NCBI RefSeq assembly: GCF_900103935.1
Contig: NZ_FNIC01000011.1
Location: 1 to 64,000 of the forward strand
Direction: 5' to 3'
From: Nocardioides szechwanensis
Lineage (GTDB): Bacteria; Actinomycetota; Actinomycetes; Propionibacteriales; Nocardioidaceae
DNA length: 64,000 nt
This document shows positions 48,580-56,587 of the stretch, in pieces (the stretch's first letter is position 1; each line of letters starts with the position of its first letter). Made by a program: the position numbers and the translations under genes. Under the pieces are notes generated by a model, which made no database searches, was not told where the DNA came from, and saw nothing but the letters and a program-made list of their open reading frames with translations.

Positions 48580-49449
48580 CTAGAAGATCCGCGGCAGGTC
48601 GCTCGCGCGGCCGGCGAAACGTGGCGCGCGCTTCTCGCGGAACGCCGCCACGCCCTCCACGCCGTCGCCGATCGAGGTGTAGAACATCGCCAGCGAGTCC
48701 GACAGGTGCGCCTCGAGCGGGTCGGCGGCGGCGCCGTTGCGGTAGAGCAGCTGCTTGGCCAGCGCCAGCGCCACGGGGGAGCGGTCGACCACGAACGAGC
48801 GCGCGAGCTCCTGCGCCGCGGGCACCAGGTAGTCGGGCTCGTGGACGCTGCGCAGCAGCCGGCCGGCGAGGGCCTGGTCGGCGGTGAGGATGTCGGCGGA
48901 GTAGACCCACTCGAGCGCCTGCTGGATGCCGACGATGCGCGGCAGGAACCACGACGAGCAGGCTTCCGGCACGACGCCGAGACGGCCGAACACGAACCCG
49001 ATCCGGGCCTTCGTCGAGGCCAGGCGCAGGTCCATGGCCAGGGTCATGGTCGCGCCGATGCCCACGGCTGGCCCGTTGATCGCGGCGATCACGGGCTTGG
49101 GCAGGGCGTGGATCGCGAGCGTGACGCGGCCTCCGGTGTCGCGGATCCCGTCGTGGTACGGCGGCTCCGTGAGGTGGGCGCGCAGGTCCTCCGGGGTCGG
49201 GGTCACCGACTCGTCCAGGCCGAACACGTTGCCCTCGGCCGAGAGGTCCATGCCCGCGCAGAACGCCCGGCCGGCACCGGTCACCACCACGGCGCGGACG
49301 GCGTCGTCGCGGGCGTCGGTGAGGAACACCTGCTCGAGCTCGCGCGCCATCGTGAGGTCGAAGGCGTTGAGGGCGTCGGGGCGGTTGAGCGTCAGGGTGG
49401 CGACCCCGTCGCTGTCGACGTCCCAGGTCAGGGTCTCGTAGCCGCTCAT
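48580..49449 (-). CDS. enoyl-CoA hydratase/isomerase family protein
   Basis: 289 residues from ATG 49449. Crotonase fold: VATLTLNRPDALNAFD, VVVTGAGRAFCAGMDLS (oxyanion hole), KPVIAAINGPAVGIGATMTLAMDLRLAS (second oxyanion-hole glycine) and FVFGRLGVVPEACSSWFLPR, where the Glu of VPEA is a usual catalytic residue. It probably hydrates or isomerises enoyl-CoA esters. The start overlaps the stop of the LCP gene (ATGA), an odd pairing of lipid catabolism with wall assembly. Confidence 0.94.
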   Translation of the reverse strand: MSGYETLTWDVDSDGVATLTLNRPDALNAFDLTMARELEQVFLTDARDDAVRAVVVTGAGRAFCAGMDLSAEGNVFGLDESVTPTPEDLRAHLTEPPYHDGIRDTGGRVTLAIHALPKPVIAAINGPAVGIGATMTLAMDLRLASTKARIGFVFGRLGVVPEACSSWFLPRIVGIQQALEWVYSADILTADQALAGRLLRSVHEPDYLVPAAQELARSFVVDRSPVALALAKQLLYRNGAAADPLEAHLSDSLAMFYTSIGDGVEGVAAFREKRAPRFAGRASDLPRIF

Positions 49450-50690
49450 CGTTGGTTGGGGAGACCACTGGGCGTGCACTGCGCCGGCTTGATGTCGTCG
49501 GTGCGGTCCTCGATGAACGCCTTGAAGATCGGCTCGGCCCGGTCGCGGTCCCACGTCTCGGCGGAGCCGTCGGTGACCGGCATCGTGCAGGTGAGCCCGT
49601 CCTTGCCGCCGACCTTGGTCATCGCCAGGGCCCAGCGGCCGGCGTCGAGGGTGCTGGTCTCCTCGCCGAAGCCGAAGAAGCCGGGCACCGAGTTGTTGAG
49701 GCGCCACCAGCGGACCGGGTTGAGCACCGACCAGGGCGAGAGCACCTTGTCGCCGATCGCGGCCACGACCTCACGCTGGCGCTGCACCCGGTCGAGGTCG
49801 CCCAGCGCCGACTGCTTGCGCGAGCGGGAGTAGGCCAGCGCGACCTCGCCGTCGACCTCCTGGCAGCCCTTCTTGATGTCCAGGCCGGCGAGCTTGTCCT
49901 TGATCGCCTCCTTCGGGCAGACCTCGATGCCGCCCACGGAGTCGACGACACCGGCGACGCCGCCCAGGCCGATCTCGACGTACTCGTCGATGCGGATGCC
50001 GGTCTCGTTCTCGATGGTGCGCACGAGCAGCTTGGCGCCGCCGCGGGCGTAGGCCGAGTTGATCTTGCTCTGGCCGTGGCCGGGCATGTCGACGATCGAG
50101 TCGCGCGGGATCGAGAGCAGCACGTCGGGCCCGTCGCCGGTGTGCAGCAGCATGATCGTGTCGGTGAGCTCGCTGCTGGGGTTGCCGGTGTTGAACTTCT
50201 TGCGCTCCTCGGCGCTGAGGCCCTTGCGGGAGTCGCTGCCTACCAGGAGGTACGTCGTGCCGGGCTGGTCGCCCGGTCGGTCACCGTCGGGGGCGAACTC
50301 GACCTTGTCGGTCTTCTGCCACGCGAAGAACGGCACCGCGATCGTGTAGACGAGCCACAGCACGAGCAGGAGCAGCACCATCCGGAACCAGAAACGCGGC
50401 CGGCGGAAGCGGCTCGAGCCGCCGGACGAGGCGCGGGCGGGGGGACCGCCCGGGGCAGGTGTCGGTGCCGGGGCCGGGGCGCGGGGTGCGCTGCCGGCGG
50501 GTGGCTGCTGGGTGGGCATGACCCTGGTCTCGTCGTGGCGGGGCTGGTCGGGGCTGGGCTGATCCGGCCGGGACTGCTTCGGGATGGCGCGGGTCGCGTC
50601 GGGTGGCGGCTCCTGGCCACCCTTGGCGCCGTAGAGCCAGCCGTAGTTGGTCCCGTCCTCGGGACCTCCGTTCCCGGGACGATCTGCCAT
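49446..50690 (-). CDS. LytR-CpsA-Psr (LCP) family wall-polymer transferase
   Basis: 414 residues. A cytoplasmic Pro/Gln-rich tail (about 1-100) precedes one membrane helix (about 103-123) and an extracytoplasmic LCP domain: YLLVGSDSRKG, SELTDTIMLLHTG, VLLSIPRDSIVDMPGHGQSKINSAYARGG and ALAYSRSRKQSALGDLDRVQRQREVV. The Asp and Arg residues of these motifs bind metal and the polyprenyl pyrophosphate. LCP enzymes join teichoic acid or arabinogalactan-type polymers to peptidoglycan. Its -10 box contains the TAG stop of the neighbouring WS/DGAT gene. Confidence 0.95.
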   Translation of the reverse strand: MADRPGNGGPEDGTNYGWLYGAKGGQEPPPDATRAIPKQSRPDQPSPDQPRHDETRVMPTQQPPAGSAPRAPAPAPTPAPGGPPARASSGGSSRFRRPRFWFRMVLLLLVLWLVYTIAVPFFAWQKTDKVEFAPDGDRPGDQPGTTYLLVGSDSRKGLSAEERKKFNTGNPSSELTDTIMLLHTGDGPDVLLSIPRDSIVDMPGHGQSKINSAYARGGAKLLVRTIENETGIRIDEYVEIGLGGVAGVVDSVGGIEVCPKEAIKDKLAGLDIKKGCQEVDGEVALAYSRSRKQSALGDLDRVQRQREVVAAIGDKVLSPWSVLNPVRWWRLNNSVPGFFGFGEETSTLDAGRWALAMTKVGGKDGLTCTMPVTDGSAETWDRDRAEPIFKAFIEDRTDDIKPAQCTPSGLPNQR

Positions 50691-50697
50691 GGGGCAG

Positions 50698-50703
50698 ACG
50701 CTA
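50698..50703 (-). promoter_or_regulatory. -10 box of a leaderless promoter for the LCP gene
   Basis: Minus-strand TAGCGT, seven bases before the ATG at 50690. Its first three bases are the stop codon of the upstream WS/DGAT gene. Confidence 0.6.
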
Positions 50704-52092
50704 CCGTGCGGCGACCAGCAGCTCCTCGAGTGACGCGGCGATGCCGTCGGTCAGCAGGTCCAGGTCGGGGACCGTCTCGAAGTCGCCGGTCAGCCCGAAG
50801 GTGAGGGTGTCGCAGTAGGAGAAGATCACGATCCCGATCCGGACCCGGTCGGCGATCGGGACGTAGGGGAGCATCTCGACCGCGCGCCGGCCCAGGCACC
50901 ACAGCGGCTGCCGGGGCCCGGGCACGTTGGTCGCGACGGTGGTGATCTGGCGCTGTGGGAAGCGCATGCCGAGCCGGATCCCGGCTGAGACGGTCGGGAA
51001 CGGCGCCAGCTGGGAGAGCAGCGTGAGCTGGCCGCCGGCCTCGTCCTCGTGGTGGGCGCGCAGGGTCTGCACCCGCTCGCGGACCGCGGCCAGCCGCTCG
51101 AGGGGGTCCTCGAGGTCGACCGGGAGGTAGGGCAGCAGCAGCGACACCTCGTTGCCGGGCACGGCCTCGGTGCCCGGGCGGCGGGTCGAGACCGGCACCA
51201 GCGTGCGCAGGGTGTGGGCGTGCGGCACCTCACCGCGCGACTCGAGGAGCCGGCGGAAGCCCCCGGACACCGCGGTCAGCGCGAGGTCGTTGACGGTGAC
51301 CCCGAGCGCCGTGCGCGCCGCCAGGATCCGGGTCAGGTCGGCGGTCGTCCAGGAGTAGCGCCGGGAGCCGTCGAGGGGCCCGGTCAGGGTGCTGCGGGTC
51401 GTGGGAAGCAGTGCCCCGGCGATCTCGACGACGCCGCGGGCGGACCGCAGGCCCGCCGCCGCCGCGGCCCAGGGCCGGCGCAGGCCGCGCACCGCCGCAC
51501 CGGCGAGGTGCCCGGGGGAGGCGGCCAGGTCGCGCAGGGCGGCCATCGTGAACTCGACCTCCGAGACCGGTGCCTCGGGGACCCAGGTGTCGGGCACGGA
51601 CGGGCTCGGCTCCGGGCCGGCGTCGAGGACCAGGCGGTAGATGTCGGTGCCCGAGACCCCGTCGACCATGCTGTGGTGGACCTTGGAGAGCAGCGCCCAC
51701 TGCCCGCCCTCGAGGCCTTCGACGAAGAGGTACTCCCACAGGGGGTTGCTGCGGTCCATGGGCACGGCCATCTCGCGGCTCATCAGCTCGCCGATCTCGG
51801 CGCGCCCGCCGGGCGCCGGCAGCGCGACCCGGCGTACCTGGTTGCGGACGTCGAACTCCGGGTCGTCGACCCACGCCGGCGGGGCCAGGTCGAAGGGCAC
51901 GTTGCGCAGCCGCTGGCGGTAGCGCGGGATGAGCGGGAGCCGGCCCTCGATGGTCTTGACGAAGTCGTAGAAGTCCGGGGCCGGGCCCTCGAAGACCGCC
52001 AGCGAGCCGATCGCCAGTGAGGCCAGGGGGTCGACGTTCTCGGCCTCGAGGAAAGCAGCGGACAGCGGGGTCAGGCGTTCCATCTGGGCCAT
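50701..52092 (-). CDS. wax ester synthase/diacylglycerol acyltransferase (WS/DGAT) 1
   Basis: 463 residues. MERLTPLSAAFLEAENVDPLASLAIGSLAVFEGP opens the family; the catalytic HHxxxDG motif is HHSMVDG (139-145). GNEVSLLLPYLPVDLEDPLERLAAV and TVATNVPGPRQPLWCLGRRAVEMLPYVPI are the C-terminal motifs. It makes wax esters or triacylglycerol from acyl-CoA, as storage lipid at the membrane or lipid-body surface. ATG 52092 is preceded by GGGAGGA. It is divergent from a second WS/DGAT. Confidence 0.95.
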   Translation of the reverse strand: MAQMERLTPLSAAFLEAENVDPLASLAIGSLAVFEGPAPDFYDFVKTIEGRLPLIPRYRQRLRNVPFDLAPPAWVDDPEFDVRNQVRRVALPAPGGRAEIGELMSREMAVPMDRSNPLWEYLFVEGLEGGQWALLSKVHHSMVDGVSGTDIYRLVLDAGPEPSPSVPDTWVPEAPVSEVEFTMAALRDLAASPGHLAGAAVRGLRRPWAAAAAGLRSARGVVEIAGALLPTTRSTLTGPLDGSRRYSWTTADLTRILAARTALGVTVNDLALTAVSGGFRRLLESRGEVPHAHTLRTLVPVSTRRPGTEAVPGNEVSLLLPYLPVDLEDPLERLAAVRERVQTLRAHHEDEAGGQLTLLSQLAPFPTVSAGIRLGMRFPQRQITTVATNVPGPRQPLWCLGRRAVEMLPYVPIADRVRIGIVIFSYCDTLTFGLTGDFETVPDLDLLTDGIAASLEELLVAAR

Positions 52093-52264
52093 CGGGTCCT
52101 CCCGGACAGCGGGGGTGATGCTGCCGAGTCTGGTCGTGCGTCCGGGGACCGCCTACGGCCATTGGGCCCGTCGTTCCGGGACCCCCGCCCCTGTGCGCAG
52201 CCGTCGGCACGGGGCGACGGTGGCAGCACGGCGGCAGTTACCCGACGTCCCTGAGGAGCACCCG

Positions 52265-53695
52265 ATGAGCCACCGCACCATCGACCCGGTCGACACCATC
52301 TGGCTCAACATGGACCGGGACAACAACCTGATGGTCATCGAGAGCCTGATGACCTTCGACGGTCCCGTCGACTGGGAGCGGTTCCTGGCCGTCTTCGAGC
52401 GCCGGGTCGTCGACCCCTTCCCGGTGTTCCGGCAGCGCCCGGTGTGGTCCGGGATGCCCTTCGCGACGCCGCGCTGGCACGACGACGAGGACTTCGACCT
52501 GGGTCGTCACGTCCGCTACGCCACCCTGAAGAACCCGGGTGACGACGTGGCGCTCCAGGACTACATCAGCTCGTTCGTCAGCCGCCCGTTGCGCCGCGAC
52601 CGGCCGCTGTGGCAGGTGCACCTGATCGACGGCTACGAGGGCGGCTCCGCGGTCTACACGCGCCTGCACCACGCCCTGGCCGACGGCATCGCGCTCACCC
52701 AGGTGTTGCTGTCCCTGGTCGACGACAGCCCGGGCGCGGACCTCGCCGAACCCCCCGAGCACGCCGACCGGGAACGCGGGGCGTTCGCGCTGGCGGTCGA
52801 CGCCGCCGGCGCGGTCTCCGCGCTGGGACACACGCTGGGCCACGCCCTGCTCGAGCTGCCCCACCTGCTCACACCGGCGTACGCGGTCGACGCGTTCTCC
52901 GCCACCCGCCAGGCGACCGGTGTGGCCGCCAAGCTGATGCTCGCCAAGAGCCCGCACGGTCCCCTCAGCGGGGTGCCCGGCGTGCGCAAGCGGGTCCTCT
53001 GGGGCGAGCCCACGCCGCTGGCCGACATCGTCGCCGTGGGCAAGGCGACCGGCACCACCGTCAACGACGTCCTGGTCGCGGCGCTCGCGGGTGCGCTCGC
53101 GGGCTACGTGGCCGAGCAGGGCGGGGACCCGACCGACGTACCCACGATGGTCCCGGTCAACGTCAGGCCTCCCGACCAGCCACTGCCGCGGGTGCTCGGC
53201 AACCAGTTCGCGCTGGTCCTGCTGTCGCTGCCGTCGGAGCTCACCACACCGTTCGCCCGGCTCGCCGAGACGCACCGCCGGATGGAGGCGATCAAGCACT
53301 CGCCCGAGGCGTGGCTGACGTTCGGGATGATCCAGGGCATCGGCCGCACCGGTCCCGAGATCGAACGGTTCCTGGTCAACTTCTTCGCCGGCAAGGCGAC
53401 CGGCGTGACCACCAACGTGCCCGGCCCGCGCTCGACGGTCTACGTCGCGGGCAGCCGGGTCCGCGCGCTGCTCGGCTGGGCCCCGGGCTCGGGCAACCAG
53501 ACGCTGGAGACGTCGCTGTTCACCTACGACGGCAACCTGCACGTGGGCTTCAAGGTCGATGTCGACCGGATCGCCGAGCCGGAGCGGCTGGTGCGGCTGT
53601 TCGAGGCCGAGCTGGCCGAGCTCGCGCGGCTGGTCGTGCCCCAGAAGCGGGTCGGCCGGGCCAGCAAGGCCCGGGCCGTCGCCGGGTCGGCGTAG
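52265..53695 (+). CDS. wax ester synthase/diacylglycerol acyltransferase (WS/DGAT) 2
   Basis: 476 residues from ATG 52265 (GAGGAG upstream). The catalytic motif is HHALADG (135-141). LGNQFALVLLSLPSELTTPFARL and TTNVPGPRSTVYVAGSRVRALLGWAP are the C-terminal family blocks. It differs strongly from the divergent WS/DGAT gene. Only three bases separate it from the gamma subunit of the 2-oxoacid oxidoreductase, so storage-lipid synthesis and 2-oxoacid oxidation appear to be one transcription unit. Confidence 0.95.
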   Translation: MSHRTIDPVDTIWLNMDRDNNLMVIESLMTFDGPVDWERFLAVFERRVVDPFPVFRQRPVWSGMPFATPRWHDDEDFDLGRHVRYATLKNPGDDVALQDYISSFVSRPLRRDRPLWQVHLIDGYEGGSAVYTRLHHALADGIALTQVLLSLVDDSPGADLAEPPEHADRERGAFALAVDAAGAVSALGHTLGHALLELPHLLTPAYAVDAFSATRQATGVAAKLMLAKSPHGPLSGVPGVRKRVLWGEPTPLADIVAVGKATGTTVNDVLVAALAGALAGYVAEQGGDPTDVPTMVPVNVRPPDQPLPRVLGNQFALVLLSLPSELTTPFARLAETHRRMEAIKHSPEAWLTFGMIQGIGRTGPEIERFLVNFFAGKATGVTTNVPGPRSTVYVAGSRVRALLGWAPGSGNQTLETSLFTYDGNLHVGFKVDVDRIAEPERLVRLFEAELAELARLVVPQKRVGRASKARAVAGSA

Positions 53696-53698
53696 GTC

Positions 53699-54289
53699 GT
53701 GTTCGAGATCAGGATCCACGGCCGCGGTGGCCAGGGCACCGTGACCGCCGCGGAGATGCTGTCCGTGGCCGCGTTCGACGAGGGCTGGCACGCCCAGGCG
53801 TTCCCGACGTTCGGCTCGGAGCGAACCGGTGCGCCGGTGGTGGCGTTCTGCCGTCTCGACCGGCGCCCCATCCGCATCCACGAGCCGATCGCCGAGCCCG
53901 ACGCGGTGATCGTGCAGGACCCGACCATGCTCCACCAGGTCCGGGTCTTCGAGGGTCTGGGACCCGACTCCTTCGTCCTGGTCAACACCGGGCGGTCGTT
54001 CGCCGAGCTCGGGATGACCGACCTGGTCGCGGGCCTGCGCCCCGGCCACGCGCTGACGGTGCCGGCCACCGCGATCGCCCGGGAGACGATCGGGCGGCCG
54101 CTGCCCAACACCGCCCTGCTGGGCGGGTTCGCCGCGCTCACCGGCGCGGTCTCGATCGACGCGGTCGCCGACGCCATCCGCCAGCGCTTCGAGGGGCGAA
54201 TCGGCGAGGACAACGTCGCGGCCGCGCGGGCGGCGTACCAGCGCGTCCAGGAGCAGAAGGAGCAGGTCGATGCCCGGTCAGAGGCTTAG
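53699..54289 (+). CDS. 2-oxoacid:acceptor oxidoreductase, gamma subunit
   Basis: 196 residues. FEIRIHGRGGQGTVTAAEMLSVAAF contains the GRGGQG motif of the gamma domain of pyruvate/2-oxoacid:ferredoxin oxidoreductases, followed by FGSERTGAPVVAFCRLD. The subunit contributes to CoA and subunit contacts. Its length fits separate gamma subunits such as PorG or PadE. The GTG start is three bases after the WS/DGAT stop, and the end overlaps the alpha gene by 20 bases. Confidence 0.93.
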   Translation: MFEIRIHGRGGQGTVTAAEMLSVAAFDEGWHAQAFPTFGSERTGAPVVAFCRLDRRPIRIHEPIAEPDAVIVQDPTMLHQVRVFEGLGPDSFVLVNTGRSFAELGMTDLVAGLRPGHALTVPATAIARETIGRPLPNTALLGGFAALTGAVSIDAVADAIRQRFEGRIGEDNVAAARAAYQRVQEQKEQVDARSEA

Positions 54290-55568
54290 CCAGATCGAGG
54301 GGTCCGTCGCGGTCGCGCAGGCCGTGGCTCGGTGCCGCCCGAGCGTGATCGCCGCCTACCCCATCTCGCCGCAGACCCACATCGTCGAGGGGCTCTCAGA
54401 CCTCGTGCGCGGAGGCGAGCTCATCGACTGCGAGTACCTCATGGCCGAGTCGGAGTTCGGCGCGATGTCGGCCTGCATCGGCGCGTCCGCCGCGGGCGTG
54501 CGTACCTACACGGCCACGTCCAGCCAGGGCCTGCTGTTCATGGCCGAGGCGCTCTTCAACGCCTCCGGCCTCGGGCTCCCGATCGTGATGACGGTGGCCA
54601 ACCGGGCGATCGGGGCGCCGATCAACATCTGGAACGACCACTCCGACTCGATGTCGATGCGCGACTCCGGCTGGATCCAGCTGTACGCCGAGTCCAACCA
54701 GGCCGCGGTCGACCTGCACGTGCAGGCCTTCGCGCTGGCGGAGCGGCTCTCGGTGCCGGTGATGGTGTGCATGGACGGCTTCGTGCTCACGCACGCCGTG
54801 GAGGAGGTCGAGCTGCCCGAGCAGGAGCAGGTCGACGCGTTCCTGCCGCGGTTCGTGCCGCAGCAGCTGCTCGACCCCAAGGAGCCGGTGTCGATCGGCG
54901 CGATGGTCGGGCCCGAGGCGTTCACCGAGGTGAAGTACCTCATGCACGCCAAGCAGGTGCAGGCTCTCGACGAGATCCCGCGGCTGGCCGCGGACTTCGA
55001 GGAGATGTTCGGCCGCCCCGGCGGCGGCCTGGTCGCGCCCTACCGCACCGACGACGCGGAGACCGTCGTGGTCACCCTCGGCTCGGCCCTCGGGTCGGTC
55101 GAGGAGGTCGTCGACGAGCTGCGTGAGGACGGCGTGCGGATCGGCGCGCTCGGGATCACCTGCTTCCGCCCGTGGCCGCTCGACGAGGTGCGCGCCGCGC
55201 TGGCGGGCGCCTCCCGCGTGATCGTGGTGGAGAAGGCGTTCGCCGTGGGCGCCGGCGGCATCGTCGGGCAGAACGTCCGGCTGGCGCTGTCGGGCCTCCC
55301 CGCCACCGTGTACGACGTCGTGGCCGGCCTCGGGGGCCGCCCGATCACCCGGGCGTCGCTGCGGGGGCTGTTCCGCGACGTGCTCGAGGACCGGATGGAC
55401 AGCCGGTCCCTGCACTTCCTCGACCTCGACGTCGAGCTGGTCGAGCGCGAGCTGGCCCGGACGCGGCTGGGCGGCACCGGGCCGCACGCCGAGCACATGC
55501 TCCGCGCGCTGGTCGGCGTGGGCGCCGTACCCCCGGGGCCGGAAGCTCCCGTCGGGGAGGAGAGCTGA
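54270..55568 (+). CDS. 2-oxoacid:acceptor oxidoreductase, alpha subunit
   Basis: 432 residues. GSVAVAQAVARCRPSVIAAYPISPQTHIVEGL, EYLMAESEFGAMSACIGASAAGVRTYTATSSQGLLFM and DHSDSMSMRDSGWIQLYAESNQ are the alpha-domain motifs of pyruvate:ferredoxin oxidoreductases. The Pro-Ile-Ser/Thr-Pro loop binds the 2-oxoacid, and the Glu of ESEFG activates thiamine diphosphate. The C-terminal domain (VVVTLGSALGSVEEVVDELREDGVRIGALGITCFRPWP) is also standard. Substrate cannot be fixed from sequence; pyruvate, branched-chain oxoacids or phenylglyoxylate are possible. Confidence 0.94.
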   Translation: MPGQRLSQIEGSVAVAQAVARCRPSVIAAYPISPQTHIVEGLSDLVRGGELIDCEYLMAESEFGAMSACIGASAAGVRTYTATSSQGLLFMAEALFNASGLGLPIVMTVANRAIGAPINIWNDHSDSMSMRDSGWIQLYAESNQAAVDLHVQAFALAERLSVPVMVCMDGFVLTHAVEEVELPEQEQVDAFLPRFVPQQLLDPKEPVSIGAMVGPEAFTEVKYLMHAKQVQALDEIPRLAADFEEMFGRPGGGLVAPYRTDDAETVVVTLGSALGSVEEVVDELREDGVRIGALGITCFRPWPLDEVRAALAGASRVIVVEKAFAVGAGGIVGQNVRLALSGLPATVYDVVAGLGGRPITRASLRGLFRDVLEDRMDSRSLHFLDLDVELVERELARTRLGGTGPHAEHMLRALVGVGAVPPGPEAPVGEES

Positions 55569-55569
55569 G

Positions 55570-56574
55570 ATGACGACCGTCGATCTCAAGCTCTACCAGG
55601 TCGGCACCTTCGCCGCCGGCAACCGGCTGCTGCCGTTGGAGGACCGCACCGTGCAGGCCCACCCGGACCGCTCCAACTCGATCACGTCGGGCCACCGCGC
55701 CTGCCAGGGCTGTGGGGAGGTGCTGGGCGCGCGCTACGTGCTCGACGCCGCCATGCGTGCCACCGGCGGCGACCTGGTCGCGGTCAATGCCACCGGCTGC
55801 CTCGAGGTGTTCTCGACGCCGTACCCCGAGTCGTCCTGGCAGCTGCCGTGGCTGCACTCGCTCTTCGGCAACGCGCCGGCGGTCGCGAGCGGCGTCGCGG
55901 CCGCGCTGCGCGCCACGGGGCGAGGGCACACGCGGGTGGTCGGCCAGGCCGGTGACGGCGGCACCGTCGACATCGGCTTCGGGGCGCTGTCGGGGATGTT
56001 CGAGCGCAACGACGACGTGCTGTTCGTCTGCTACGACAACGAGGGCTACATGAACACCGGGGTGCAGCGCTCCGGGGCCACCCCCGGTGGCGCCCGCACC
56101 GCCAACACCAAGGCGATCGGGCCCGAGCCGGGCAACGCGTTCGGGCAGGGCAAGAACATGCCGCGGATCGCGATGGCCCACGAGATCCCGTACGTCGCCA
56201 CCGCCACCGTCGCCGACCTGCACGACCTCGAGCGCAAGGTGGAGAAGGCGATGACCTTCCACGGCGCCCGCTACCTGCACGTCCTGGTGCCGTGCCCGCT
56301 GGGTTGGGGGAGCGCATCGAAGGACACGATCCTGCTCGCCCGGCTGGCCCAGCGCTCGGGCATCTTCCCGGTGTTCGAGTCCGAGGGCGGTGAGGTCACC
56401 GCGGTGACGCCGATCCGGCGCCGGGTCCCCGTCGAGGACTACCTGCGCCCGCAGCGCCGCTACTCCCACCTCTTCGGCGCGCACCCGCGCCCTGATGTCG
56501 TGGCCCGGATCCAGGCCGGGGCGGACCGGTCCATCGCCCGCTACGGGCTGCTCGCCGACAGCTCAGAGAAGTAG
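55570..56574 (+). CDS. 2-oxoacid:acceptor oxidoreductase, beta subunit
   Basis: 334 residues. GHRACQGCGEVLGARYVLDA supplies cysteines for the beta-subunit cluster; the thiamine-diphosphate motif runs from GDGGTVDIGF to CYDNEGYMNTGVQ. MPRIAMAHEIPYVATATVADLHDL and YLHVLVPCPLGWG are typical of PorB-like proteins. It is the catalytic TPP-binding subunit. One base separates it from the alpha gene. Confidence 0.94.
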   Translation: MTTVDLKLYQVGTFAAGNRLLPLEDRTVQAHPDRSNSITSGHRACQGCGEVLGARYVLDAAMRATGGDLVAVNATGCLEVFSTPYPESSWQLPWLHSLFGNAPAVASGVAAALRATGRGHTRVVGQAGDGGTVDIGFGALSGMFERNDDVLFVCYDNEGYMNTGVQRSGATPGGARTANTKAIGPEPGNAFGQGKNMPRIAMAHEIPYVATATVADLHDLERKVEKAMTFHGARYLHVLVPCPLGWGSASKDTILLARLAQRSGIFPVFESEGGEVTAVTPIRRRVPVEDYLRPQRRYSHLFGAHPRPDVVARIQAGADRSIARYGLLADSSEK

Positions 56575-56587
56575 TAGGGAGCCTGAC